From: an uncultured Verrucomicrobiales bacterium
Lineage (GTDB): Bacteria; Verrucomicrobiota; Verrucomicrobiia; Verrucomicrobiales; Akkermansiaceae
Assembly: GCA_905478925.1 (NCBI GenBank)
Contig: CAJQKQ010000008.1
Location: forward strand, 1 to 64,000
Direction: 5' to 3'
DNA: 64,000 bases
Shown here: piece by piece, positions 55,678 through 64,000 of the stretch
How positions within the stretch are numbered: position 1 is the first letter of the stretch
Layout: each line of letters begins with the position of its first letter
The notes under the pieces: model-generated
Seen by the model: only the letters and a program-made list of their open reading frames with translations
The model's database searches: none
Told to the model about the DNA's origin: nothing
Made by a program: the position numbers and the translations under genes

Positions 55678-56706
55678 TCAGAAAAGTTTCGTCTGTGGGT
55701 CGTCCGGTTTCGGCGGCAGTGGCGCGCCGATCTTCGTGTAGGCGGCGGGCATGGCGGTTCTTCCGCGCGGAGTGCGCTGGATGAAGCCCTGCATGATAAG
55801 GAACGGCTCGTGGACTTCCTCCAGCGTTGAAGCGTCCTCACCGACGGCGACCGCAAGAGAACTCAGGCCGACGGGACCCCCACCGAACTTGTAGATCATC
55901 ACTTCGAGCAGGCGCTTGTCCATTTCGTCGAGGCCGTCGGAATCGATCTCGATCATGGCGAGGGCGGCGGCGGCGTTTTCTTGGTCGATGACACCGGATC
56001 CGCGCACCTGAGCGAAGTCGCGGCTCCAGCGGAGGAGGGCGTTTGCGACGCGGGGAGTGCCGCGCGAGCGAGCGGCGACCTCGAGGGCTCCGTCTCGGTG
56101 AATTTCTACTTCGAGGAGGCCGGCTGAGCGCTCAATGATGTCGGCGAGTTGCTCGTGGTTGTAGTAGTCGAGGCGGTTGATGAGCCCGAAACGGGAGCGC
56201 AGCGGCGCGGTCAGCATCCCGGAGCGGGTGGTGGCTCCGACGAGCGTGAAGCGCGGGAGATTGATCTGGATTGAGCGTGCGGAGGGGCCGGAATCGATGA
56301 TGATGTCGAGCCGGTAGTCCTCCATCGCGGGGTAGAGGTATTCCTCGATGGCCGGGTGCAGACGGTGGATTTCGTCGATGAAAAGGATGTCGCCTTTCTG
56401 GATGTTCGTGAGGATTCCGGCGAGGTCTCCGGCTTTCTCAATCTGCGGACCCGAGGTGGTGTGCATCTGGGTGCCGGCGGCCTTGGCGATGAGGTTTGCC
56501 AAGGTGGTTTTGCCCAGACCCGGGGGGCCGGAGAGGAGGACGTGATCCAGAACGTCGCCGCGGCGTTTTGCGGCCTCAAGCATGAGGAGGACGCGATCCT
56601 TAACCTTTTCCTGGCCTATGAATTCGGAGAAGGCCGGGGGGCGCAGCGAGACATCGAAGGGCGTCTCCGGCGCTTCGGTGGTCTGTTGGTAGAAGTTTTC
56701 TGGCAT
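55678..56706 (-). CDS. ruvB: Holliday junction helicase RuvB
   Basis: [54 protein letters not shown]. Confidence 0.97.
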   Translation of the reverse strand: MPENFYQQTTEAPETPFDVSLRPPAFSEFIGQEKVKDRVLLMLEAAKRRGDVLDHVLLSGPPGLGKTTLANLIAKAAGTQMHTTSGPQIEKAGDLAGILTNIQKGDILFIDEIHRLHPAIEEYLYPAMEDYRLDIIIDSGPSARSIQINLPRFTLVGATTRSGMLTAPLRSRFGLINRLDYYNHEQLADIIERSAGLLEVEIHRDGALEVAARSRGTPRVANALLRWSRDFAQVRGSGVIDQENAAAALAMIEIDSDGLDEMDKRLLEVMIYKFGGGPVGLSSLAVAVGEDASTLEEVHEPFLIMQGFIQRTPRGRTAMPAAYTKIGAPLPPKPDDPQTKLF

Positions 56707-56725
56707 GGAAGGTTGGGGGATTTCT

Positions 56726-56760
56726 ACCGCAAAGACGCGAAGGCGCAAAGGCGCAAAGGC
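56726..56760. repeat. Short periodic CGCAAAGG repeat upstream of ruvB
   Basis: ACCGCAAAGACGCGAAGGCGCAAAGGCGCAAAGGC. Confidence 0.7.
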
Positions 56761-56796
56761 TGGGGTTATGGAAGTTTTTGAGATATTTCCTAGGGC

Positions 56797-57183
56797 TCAT
56801 GATTCCGGCTGGTTACGCATGAAATCGGCAATTTGTTTAAAAAAGGAATCGAGAAATGAGCGGGCGTATGCAGGGACTTTAGTTTCATCCATGGCCTCGC
56901 CCATCAGCTTGAGCCAACGATCACGCTCGGCGATACCGATCTGGAACGGTGCGTGGCGCATCCGCAGGCGTGGGTGACCACGTTTTTCCATATAGGCGTT
57001 GGATGCTCCGAGGCGGAAGAGCATGAAATCGGAGAGGCGTTCTTGCGAGCCTTCCCAGTCGTCATCGGGATACATCGGGCCGATGAGGTCGTCGTTGCGG
57101 ACGCGGCGATAGAAGGCTGCGACCATGGCTCGGATGCCGGCTTCGCCGCAGGCTTTGATCACGTCTTGTTCAGTGGGAGTCAT
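56797..57183 (-). CDS. truncated hemoglobin-like globin
   Basis: MVAAFYRRVRNDDLIGPMYPDDDWEGSQERLSDFMLFRLG...RGHPRLRMRHAPFQIG. Confidence 0.9.
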   Translation of the reverse strand: MTPTEQDVIKACGEAGIRAMVAAFYRRVRNDDLIGPMYPDDDWEGSQERLSDFMLFRLGASNAYMEKRGHPRLRMRHAPFQIGIAERDRWLKLMGEAMDETKVPAYARSFLDSFFKQIADFMRNQPES

Positions 57184-57202
57184 GGGGATGTGTTGGGTGG
57201 GG

Positions 57203-57221
57203 CGTGGGCTTTCAGTCCGCG
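57203..57221 (+). repeat. Hairpin, 8-bp stem with wobbles and TTC loop
   Basis: CGTGGGCT-TTC-AGTCCGCG. Confidence 0.4.
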
Positions 57222-57239
57222 GTGGTTACAGGCTTGGGA

Positions 57240-57587
57240 AGTCATATAGCTCCTTGGTAATGATCTCTGTCTTGTCGCTGTGGAACCATTCCACGTAACG
57301 CCAGTCGCTTGTGCGAACCGTGTAGCCCATCGCTTCTTTTTCGTCCGGCGACCCCAAATGCCATGTCGCAAAAACTGGCTGAACGCGTGTGTCTTGGCTT
57401 CGAGGTTTGCGTTTCCGAAATGCTTCGCAAAGCTTTCACCCGCCAGTCCATCGGGCTGGGGGAGGCCGGCGAGATCGCACAGGGTGGGATAGATATCCAC
57501 GGACTCAACGATCTGCTGACGTTTGGTTTCTTCTTTATGGTAGGAATGGTCAAACGGGTGGTGGTGGTATGAAGCGCGGCTTTGCAA
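57240..57587 (-). pseudogene. Frameshifted C-terminal remnant of a sulfatase
   Basis: VESVDIYPTLCDLAGLPQPDGLAGESF in one frame; AMGYTVRTSDWRYVEWFHSDKTEIITKELYDFPSL* in another. Confidence 0.8.
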
Positions 57588-57593
57588 GCCGCT
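57571..57593 (+). repeat. GAAG-hairpin, REP-like
   Basis: GAAG-CGCGGCTT-TGC-AAGCCGCT. Confidence 0.5.
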
Positions 57594-57638
57594 GGGGGTT
57601 GGTTATGCGGAGTGGGTGAACTTTGCGGGACGTCAGAA

Positions 57639-57661
57639 AGCGGATTGAAAAGCCGCGCTCC
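57639..57661 (-). repeat. GGAG-hairpin, REP-like, opposite orientation to 57571-57593
   Basis: - strand GGAG-CGCGGCTT-TTC-AATCCGCT. Confidence 0.5.
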
Positions 57662-57685
57662 CTAGGCCTTTGGAGAGCCGTGCTT

Positions 57686-57988
57686 TCAGTCGGATTGGAT
57701 GGGATTGGAAAACTTCCGGTGGCGCATGATTGCGACGATGAAGAGGACGAGAGCAGCGAGGGCGAAGGGAATCGCGAGCATGCTCATGATGATCGATGTG
57801 GAAATCGCACCAGCGAGTTCGGCGGGATCGGCAGCTCCGGTCGCACTCAAGGTGCTGAACGCATTGATCATCGCGAGGGCGGGCACGGCGACTCCGGCAC
57901 AGATTGACAGAACCAGAGAGGCTGCGGAAATCCAGATCATCTTTCCCCATAATTTGCGTTTGTTTTCGGCGTCTGTCTGACGGGTCAT
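57686..57988 (-). CDS. small membrane protein with two TM segments
   Basis: MIWISAASLVLSICAGVAVPALAM and IIMSMLAIPFALAALVLFIVAIM. Confidence 0.6.
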   Translation of the reverse strand: MTRQTDAENKRKLWGKMIWISAASLVLSICAGVAVPALAMINAFSTLSATGAADPAELAGAISTSIIMSMLAIPFALAALVLFIVAIMRHRKFSNPIQSD

Positions 57989-58020
57989 TCGTGGATGGGC
58001 TTTATTGATACCGATGGAAT

Positions 58021-58043
58021 CGGCGACCGAAGATCGCCGCTAG
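58021..58043 (-). repeat. REP-like hairpin related to the cusA-internal repeat
   Basis: - strand CTAG-CGGCGATC-TTC-GGTCGCCG. Confidence 0.6.
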
Positions 58044-58044
58044 G

Positions 58045-59118
58045 TCACATCCCCGCCTCGGCGAGGCGGTCGGCCATTTCGTGTTTCATGAGCTCGGCGG
58101 TGACCTCGCCGAGTTCGCCGGACATGATGCCGTCGAGGTTGTGGGAGGTGAAGCCGATGCGGTGGTCAGTGCAGCGGCTCTGCGGGAAGTTGTAGGTGCG
58201 GATTTTTTCCGAGCGGTCGCCTGAGCCGATGAGCGAGCGGCGGTTCTCGGAATACTCCGCCTGCTGCTCCTGCATTTTTTTTTCGTAGAGCCGTGAGCGC
58301 ATGATCTGGAGGGCCATCTCCTTGTTCTTCGTCTGGGAGCGGCCGTGCTCGCAGCGGACGTAGAGACCCGTCGGTAAATGGAAGATCTGGACGGCGGAAT
58401 CGGTGGTATTGACGTGCTGGCCGCCTGCGCCGCCTGCGCGGCAGACCTCGATGCGGAGGTCTGTCATTTTCATGTCCACATCGATCTCTTCCGCCTCTGG
58501 GAGGACGGCAACGGTGATCGTGGAGGTGTGGATGCGCCCCTGTGTCTCGGTGGCCGGGACACGTTGCACGCGGTGGACACCGGATTCGTATTTTAGGTGG
58601 CGGAAAACCTCGTCACCGGTGACTTTCAGGATCACTTCCTTGAAGCCGCCGACCTCCGAGGGCGAGCTCTCTAGGTGTTCGGTCTTCCAGCCCTTCGTAT
58701 CGGCGTAGCGCTGGTAGAGGCGCATGACCTCTCCGGCGAAGAGCGAGGCCTCGTCGCCTCCGGCACCGGCGCGGATCTCGACAAGCGCGTCGCGGTCCTC
58801 GTTTGGATCGGCGGGGAGGAGGGCGTATTGTATGTCCTCGCGGAGCTTTTTCAGGGACTTCTCAAGCTCCGGGATTTCCATGGCAGCCATCTCGGCCATC
58901 TCTGGATCGTCGGAGCGGGCGAGTTCCTGGTTTTCGCTGAGCTGCGTCTCGGTGGACTGCAGGGTGTCCCAAAGCTCCAGTGTCTGCTGCAGCTTGCGGT
59001 GCTCGCGCAGGATCTCCGTTGCCCGCTTCGGGTCGGAAAAAAGTTCGGGGTCTCCGACCGCTTCCTCCAGTTCACGGAAGCGTTCTTGGCGTTTGGCGAT
59101 GAGCTGGGAGTAGTCCAC
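58045..59118 (-). CDS. prfA: peptide chain release factor 1 (GTG start)
   Basis: RAGAGGDEASLFAGEVMRLYQRYA; RAGGAGGQHVNTTDSAVQIFHLPTGL. Confidence 0.95.
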   Translation of the reverse strand: MDYSQLIAKRQERFRELEEAVGDPELFSDPKRATEILREHRKLQQTLELWDTLQSTETQLSENQELARSDDPEMAEMAAMEIPELEKSLKKLREDIQYALLPADPNEDRDALVEIRAGAGGDEASLFAGEVMRLYQRYADTKGWKTEHLESSPSEVGGFKEVILKVTGDEVFRHLKYESGVHRVQRVPATETQGRIHTSTITVAVLPEAEEIDVDMKMTDLRIEVCRAGGAGGQHVNTTDSAVQIFHLPTGLYVRCEHGRSQTKNKEMALQIMRSRLYEKKMQEQQAEYSENRRSLIGSGDRSEKIRTYNFPQSRCTDHRIGFTSHNLDGIMSGELGEVTAELMKHEMADRLAEAGM

Positions 59119-59334
59119 GGGAAAAATTCAAATTTTAAAACTCAATCCGCCGCGGCGGATCAAGAGGGAAGAAGAGTAGGGCGCTGGTATTAGCGTGATA
59201 TTGCGGGGCTGTCCAATCTTGCATTGGGGTGCTCGGTATACTGGGTGCCTGGCATGGACTCCGATCTGTTTTAAAAATGCAGAATCTGGAGATTGGTATT
59301 TGGCTAACTGACAGCCCAAGTCCAACATGATCCC

Positions 59335-60225
59335 ATGAATGATATGAACAACAGCCCCACTATCCTCGCCGGAATCGATTTCTCGGACTCCTCAGCCATC
59401 GTGCTGAGGCATGCGATTCATGCAGCGGAGCCTTTGGGTGCGAAGGTGGTTGCGGTGCATGTCCTCGACAAGGGGCTGCGGGAACACCGGGAGGCAAGCG
59501 GTCTCGGTAATCCCGGATTTGAGGTGATCAAGGAGCAGGCGGAGGAACGGTTCGCGGCGCTGCTGGCGGGAAAGGAGTGCAGTGTGCCGGTTCAGTTTCT
59601 CGTGAAGATCGGCAAGCCGGCGGAGGAGTTGCGCCGCATTGCGGCCGACCTGGACGTCTCTTTTCTTGTTATTTCCGCAAATGACCTAACCAAGAAGCGG
59701 TTGGGTTCCATCGCGGCGCGATGCCTGAGGATGGTGCCGTGCGATGTGCTGGTGCTGCGCGACTGGCAGGGAGGGGATTTCGGAAAGATCGTGGTGTGCA
59801 CGGATTTTTCGAAGACGGCGGATCGGGCGATCGAGAGAGCCGCTTCACTGGCGCAGCACTGCGGCGCGCATTTGGAGATCGTCAACGTGATGTATCCGCC
59901 GGGGCGCGACAGCTGGGGCAAGGTGCTGGAGCACGCGGCGGATTCACCGACGACTTACGAGGATGACTGCAAAGCGGAGGTAAGGGGGATGATGGATCGC
60001 TGCCTGGGTAGGAATAAGGCCGCCCTTGAAGGTGTGCGGCACGAGGCTGTGGTGCTGGAGTCCCAGTTGCCTGCGGTCGAGATCACCGGGCATGTGCGTT
60101 CCATCGCTGCGGATCTGGTGGTGATGGGAACCCACGGACACTCGCCCATCGCGAGCCATTTCATCGGGACGAATGCGGAGCGCCTGATCCAGGATGCGCC
60201 GGTCTCGGTGTTTGCGGTGAGGTAG
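59335..60225 (+). CDS. tandem-domain universal stress protein
   Basis: ILAGIDFSDSSAIVLRHAI and VVCTDFSKTADRAIERAASLA; C-terminal VVMGTHGHSPIASHFIGTNAERLIQDAPVSVFAV. Confidence 0.92.
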   Translation: MNDMNNSPTILAGIDFSDSSAIVLRHAIHAAEPLGAKVVAVHVLDKGLREHREASGLGNPGFEVIKEQAEERFAALLAGKECSVPVQFLVKIGKPAEELRRIAADLDVSFLVISANDLTKKRLGSIAARCLRMVPCDVLVLRDWQGGDFGKIVVCTDFSKTADRAIERAASLAQHCGAHLEIVNVMYPPGRDSWGKVLEHAADSPTTYEDDCKAEVRGMMDRCLGRNKAALEGVRHEAVVLESQLPAVEITGHVRSIAADLVVMGTHGHSPIASHFIGTNAERLIQDAPVSVFAVR

Positions 60226-60243
60226 GGTGGGAGTGGAAAGCCT

Positions 60244-60291
60244 CGCCCCGAGACGGGGCTTGCACGGCCTGCTGCGAGACGCGGCAGCTAC
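60244..60291 (-). repeat. Dual-hairpin GTAG REP-like element
   Basis: + strand GCCCCG-AGA-CGGGGC then ACGGC-CTGCTGCG-AGA-CGCGGCAG-CTAC. Confidence 0.8.
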
Positions 60292-60374
60292 GTTCGTGGC
60301 GATGAGTTGGGAGGATTCGGGTGGATTCAGGGAGTCTTGCCAGTTGCCCGTGTTGTTGCTGGGCGCATCAGGAT

Positions 60375-60737
60375 TTATGCGAGGGATCCGAGGGTAATCC
60401 CGGTGACGTAACAGAGGAGGTCTGACTTCAGGAAACCGGCTCCGAGCAGGAGTTTTCCGGGCAAGCTCTGCCGGAGTTGGTTGATCCACGGTGCCTGGTA
60501 GAGTTGGCTGAACTCTACGGAAAAGGATATTGCGATTGCAGCAGCGGCGATGGCTGCGGTGGGTGCTCTCGGGAAGGTGAAACCCAGAACTAGAAAGACA
60601 GTGAGTGCCCAGAGAGTGTCACCGGCATAGGTGGCGAGAAACGGGGGGATGTGGGAGGCGGCAGCGGAGCGGGACGCGAGTCCTGCCGCGATGATGATGA
60701 GGGTGGCGAGAGCGTAGATGGGGCGGGATCGGTGCAT
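60375..60737 (-). CDS. DUF2809-like membrane protein
   Basis: Small polytopic protein; ISFSVEFSQLYQAPWINQLRQSLPGKLLLGAGFLKSDLLCYVTGI. Confidence 0.85.
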   Translation of the reverse strand: MHRSRPIYALATLIIIAAGLASRSAAASHIPPFLATYAGDTLWALTVFLVLGFTFPRAPTAAIAAAAIAISFSVEFSQLYQAPWINQLRQSLPGKLLLGAGFLKSDLLCYVTGITLGSLA

Positions 60738-60756
60738 GAAGATCTCTGGTTGTGCT

Positions 60757-60804
60757 GGAGGCGAGACGCCTCTTTTACGGCCTGCCGCGGGACGCGGAAG
60801 CTAC
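60757..60804 (-). repeat. Dual-hairpin GTAG REP-like element
   Basis: + strand GAGGCG-AGA-CGCCTC then ACGGC-CTGCCGCG-GGA-CGCGGAAG-CTAC. Confidence 0.8.
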
Positions 60805-60851
60805 TTCGTCCTGCTGGGAGTGTTCGGGGACGAGGTGGGAGCTAGTTCTTT

Positions 60852-61250
60852 CTACTCAGTCCAATCCTCGCAGCGGAGATCGGGAACGCGTTTGAATTCT
60901 CGGAAATTCGCGGTGACGAGAGTGGCTCCGGCGGCGCGGGCGGTGGCGGCGATGATCAGGTCGTTGGGGCTGATGGGGGTTCCCTTCGTTTCTAGGTCGT
61001 AGCGGATTTCTGCGTAGTGCGTGGCTGCCCCGGAATCGAAAGGCAGGCTTTGGAAGGGGGCTAGCAGTTCCCCGATCCGGGCTGTGAGTTCCTTGGCCTT
61101 GCTACTGCGTTTCGCCCCGAAGAGGAGTTCGGCGCGGATCAGTTCGGTGACGCAAAGTTCGGAAGCGGTGTGGGATTTTAGGTTTTCCACCAGCGCGGCG
61201 TTCGGCCGCCGCAGGAGGTAGGACCAGATGTTCGTATCGAGGCAATACAC
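60852..61250 (-). CDS. vapC: VapC-like PIN toxin
   Basis: MYCLDTNIWSYLLRRPNAALVENLKSH...TELIRAELLFGAKRS; SPNDLIIAATARAAGATLVTANFREFKRV. Confidence 0.93.
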   Translation of the reverse strand: MYCLDTNIWSYLLRRPNAALVENLKSHTASELCVTELIRAELLFGAKRSSKAKELTARIGELLAPFQSLPFDSGAATHYAEIRYDLETKGTPISPNDLIIAATARAAGATLVTANFREFKRVPDLRCEDWTE

Positions 61251-61255
61251 TGCAG

Positions 61256-61492
61256 TTAGTCCTCGAGGTTGGGGATAGGGCGGTGCGAACCATCCCGGGA
61301 CGGTGGATCGAAGTCATTCCCGGCGACTCCCGTGAAGAGCGAGACATGATCCCAAGCTGTGGCTTCAGATTCTTCGGCTGCCTTCGCTAAATGCTTCCGC
61401 GCCCAACTGGAAAGAGAAACCGCCTCTCGCTTTGCCGCGAGCGTGAGTTTCCGTTGGGTCTCGGAATCGAGATAGATGGTAAGCTGGGACAT
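61256..61492 (-). CDS. antitoxin partner of VapC
   Basis: MSQLTIYLDSETQRKLTLAAKREAVSLSSWARKHL; immediately upstream of vapC. Confidence 0.8.
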   Translation of the reverse strand: MSQLTIYLDSETQRKLTLAAKREAVSLSSWARKHLAKAAEESEATAWDHVSLFTGVAGNDFDPPSRDGSHRPIPNLED

Positions 61493-61683
61493 TTCGGGAA
61501 GCTTATCAAGAGAAAGATGATTGGCAAGTATAAGTGCCGATTGTCTCTCGTGTGCAGCGATACTAGGGAAGGGAAGGTTTGGGGAAGGGGGCGGTTAAAG
61601 TGGTTTGGGGAGATCGATTGGGGGTAGACTTTTTTTAAGGCCGTTTTACAAATACCACATCGAGCGATCCACGCGGGATAGTG

Positions 61684-61738
61684 GCGCCGCAGGCTTTGGA
61701 CTGCTGGGATTCTTTATTCCCAGCTCTCACGGGAAGCG
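61684..61738 (-). repeat. Second copy of the 54/55-bp repeat found at 50409-50462
   Basis: Reverse complement differs by one indel and one substitution by eye. Confidence 0.85.
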
Positions 61739-62072
61739 ACGCTTCACCGGAGCGTTTGAGCTGTCCGATCTCCGGGGGGACGTGTGCGACCTATGTTAGA
61801 TAATTCGAGAGCCCCCTTACCAGATAGCCGACAAGATTCGATTTTCTCCAACGCCGAGTCGTATGAGGCTCTCTCTTCTGGAGTCTTTTTTGGCAGAGGC
61901 CGGGAATGAAGTGGTTCGGAGCTCGTCCGAAGAGCCCCGATTACTGGAAGAATATGGGCTGGGGCGGACGGGTAGCGAGTGATTTTTTTGTCGAGTGAGG
62001 TATCGTGGGGAGAGAGTAAATATGAATTTCAGCTCCCTATGATAGTTCGTGGATCAACCGATGCCCACGGAT

Positions 62073-62659
62073 CTATTGCTCATCATCGGGGCGTAATTCG
62101 GAGTAACTCCAATCCCAGCGATCCAGTAGCTCGGATGCATCACTATCGAATTCCTTGCGGTAATAATGTTCATGTGGCGAGGGAACCTCCGGGATGCCTT
62201 CGGTGAATTTGAGGCTTTTGAAACATTCGAGAAATTTCGCTGTGATGCCATATGCGAAGATCAGATTGTGGCGATCCCACACCAGTGTAGCCTGATCCGT
62301 TGGGGAATGGATCCAAAGATCGAACCTAGAATCGGAGGAAAAGAAGCTGCCGAACCGATCGAGGAAGTCCTTCAGCTCTTCGCCAGCCAATGGTGAGCTC
62401 TGGTATCTGCCAGGTTTTCCTTCGCCACGTGGGGTGTGAACACATACAGCACGATGCAGGGCTCCGACATGCATTCCGTCAGCTTACCGAAAACCTTGGT
62501 GTCACCATGCGGGAGGGTGGCTTCGATCCGCGGATTTGTTTCGCGCGAGGAGGAGTCCCGGAATACGGGCGGATGAACGCGCTCCTGCCAGATTCCATCC
62601 GCAAGATGTCCGATCTTGTATGCCGGTTCCAGCATGGATCCGGTTGTGGATTCGCTCAC
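62073..62659 (-). pseudogene. hypothetical protein gene split by a frameshift near 62386
   Basis: N-terminal frame ...DTRAHHWLAKS* overlaps C-terminal frame ...SSPLAGEELKDFLDRFG; GTG start overlaps stop of downstream-listed methyltransferase gene. Confidence 0.6.
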
Positions 62660-63831
62660 CTCGTGGCGATGACCTGGGAGGTGAAGCCTTTGAGGTAGGA
62701 AGTTTCCGGAAGGGTGATGAGGACGGGGTGGTCGGGGCGCTGGGTGTGCTCGGCGACGAGGCGCAGGGATTTCTTGGCGTCGACTGAGGCGTCGGCGAGA
62801 TTGGAGAGGAAGAGCTCGCGAGAGGCGTGGTGGGAGCAGCAGAAGGTGGAAAGGAGGCCGTCCTTTTCGAGGAGTTTCAATGCGCGGAGGTGGATCTCCT
62901 TGTAGCCGCGCATGGCGTCGTTGAGTGTCTTCTTGTTTTTTGTGAAGCTGGGAGGATCGAGGATGATGAGGTCGTATTCCGGTTCAGCGGCTTTGATGAA
63001 ATCGAAGACGTTGGCCTCGATAACATCGATATCCAGGTTGTTTAGTTCGGCGTTTTTGCGGGCGGAGGCGCAGGCGGGGCCGGAGATGTCTACGGCGGTG
63101 ACTTTGGCGGCGCCGGCTTTGGCGCAGGCGAGGGCGAAGCCGCCTTGGTTGGTGAAGCAGTCGAGGACGCGTAGGCCTTTGGACATTTTCGCGATCTCGG
63201 CGTGCGCCTGTAACTGGTCGAGGTAGAGACCTGTCTTCTGGCCGTCGATGAGGTCGATCTCGTAGGTGATGCCGTTGGACTCGACGGGGAAGGAGCCGGG
63301 GTTTTCGCCGTGGATGAGTTCGATGGATTGCTCCATGTCCTCGGCTTTGCGGGAGGGGGAGTCGTTGCGGAGGGTGATAGATTTCGGAGCGAGAAGTTCC
63401 ACGAGGGCGTCGCGGATGAGGTCTTTCCGCATGTCCATGGCGAGGGTGGTCGTCTGGACGCAGAGGTGATCGCCATAGCGGTCGACGATGAGGCCGGGGA
63501 TGCCATCGGACTCGGACCAGACGAGGCGGCAGAGGGTTTCATCGATGCCTTCGAGCTCCTTGCGGAGATTGATTGCCTGCTGAATACGGCGGGTGAAGAA
63601 GTCGAGGTCGAGATCTTGGCGGCGGCGCGAGAAGCGGCGAGCGACGATCTGGGAAGCGGGGTTGAAGATCGCGGAGCCGAGCGGGCGGTCGCGGAAATCT
63701 TTCAGCGTGATGACATCGCCGGGCTGTGGGTTTCCGAAGGATTTTTTGATCTCGGAGGCGTAGACCCATTCGTGGCCGTGGAAGATTCGAGCGCGTGGGG
63801 AAATGATGAGGCCGGGCATGCGCGAGACCAT
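62656..63831 (-). CDS. class I SAM-dependent rRNA methyltransferase (RlmI-like)
   Basis: HEWVYASEIKK PUA-like start; GLYLDQLQAH; VLDCFTNQGGFALACAKAGA; LIILDPPSFTKNK. Confidence 0.92.
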   Translation of the reverse strand: MVSRMPGLIISPRARIFHGHEWVYASEIKKSFGNPQPGDVITLKDFRDRPLGSAIFNPASQIVARRFSRRRQDLDLDFFTRRIQQAINLRKELEGIDETLCRLVWSESDGIPGLIVDRYGDHLCVQTTTLAMDMRKDLIRDALVELLAPKSITLRNDSPSRKAEDMEQSIELIHGENPGSFPVESNGITYEIDLIDGQKTGLYLDQLQAHAEIAKMSKGLRVLDCFTNQGGFALACAKAGAAKVTAVDISGPACASARKNAELNNLDIDVIEANVFDFIKAAEPEYDLIILDPPSFTKNKKTLNDAMRGYKEIHLRALKLLEKDGLLSTFCCSHHASRELFLSNLADASVDAKKSLRLVAEHTQRPDHPVLITLPETSYLKGFTSQVIATR

Positions 63832-63892
63832 AAATTTTAAACCTTAAACTCCAAGGAAGAACTAGGGAGGCAGGATGCTTCCTGGATGGCTC

Positions 63893-63939
63893 ACGGCGGG
63901 ACGCCGCTTTCACGGCCTGCTGCGGGACGCAGCAGCTAC
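63893..63939 (-). repeat. Dual-hairpin GTAG REP-like element
   Basis: + strand CGGCG-GGA-CGCCG then ACGGC-CTGCTGCG-GGA-CGCAGCAG-CTAC. Confidence 0.85.
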
Positions 63940-64000
63940 TTAATCTTGCTTAAGATTTCGAGTTTAGGGCTTCTCGAAGATGAGGAGATGCTGCCAGGGG

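Overview
The window is 64 kb of a GC-rich bacterial chromosome. Gene content (PEP-CTERM protein, ThuA, VCBS/NHL propellers, sialate O-acetylesterase, sulfatase remnant, Cus-type operon) suggests a Verrucomicrobiota-like host, which is inference only. Core genes seen: accA, acpP, coaE-rho in one uninterrupted frame, menD, HPr, leuB, a Fur-family regulator, ruvB, a truncated globin, prfA, universal stress protein and an RlmI-like methyltransferase. There is a six-gene heavy-metal (Cu/Ag) efflux operon at 9.5-19.9 kb and an Opp/Yej-type peptide ABC operon at 32.9-39.9 kb. Accessory content includes a RAYT (REP-associated tyrosine transposase) abutting a truncated ATPase gene, five toxin-antitoxin-like modules, an HNH gene, a DUF4143/AAA_14 ATPase, and several gene remnants. 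The most unusual signal lies outside the genes. Small GTAG-type hairpins (about 8-bp stem, 3-nt loop, often followed by a second hairpin) recur with different but still self-complementary stems. They occur as perfect 45-bp direct repeats flanking vapBC, as an inverted pair translated in frame inside cusA, and next to the RAYT. I read this as a candidate RAYT/REP system. Other notable signals are twin 19-bp palindromes at the start of the AAA_14 gene (one with ATG as its loop), an 11-bp operator-like inverted repeat upstream of a HipB/HipA-like pair whose HipA lacks its middle, and AT-rich leader-like motifs at several gene starts. All calls come from reading the sequence and the supplied ORFs; no database search was run.
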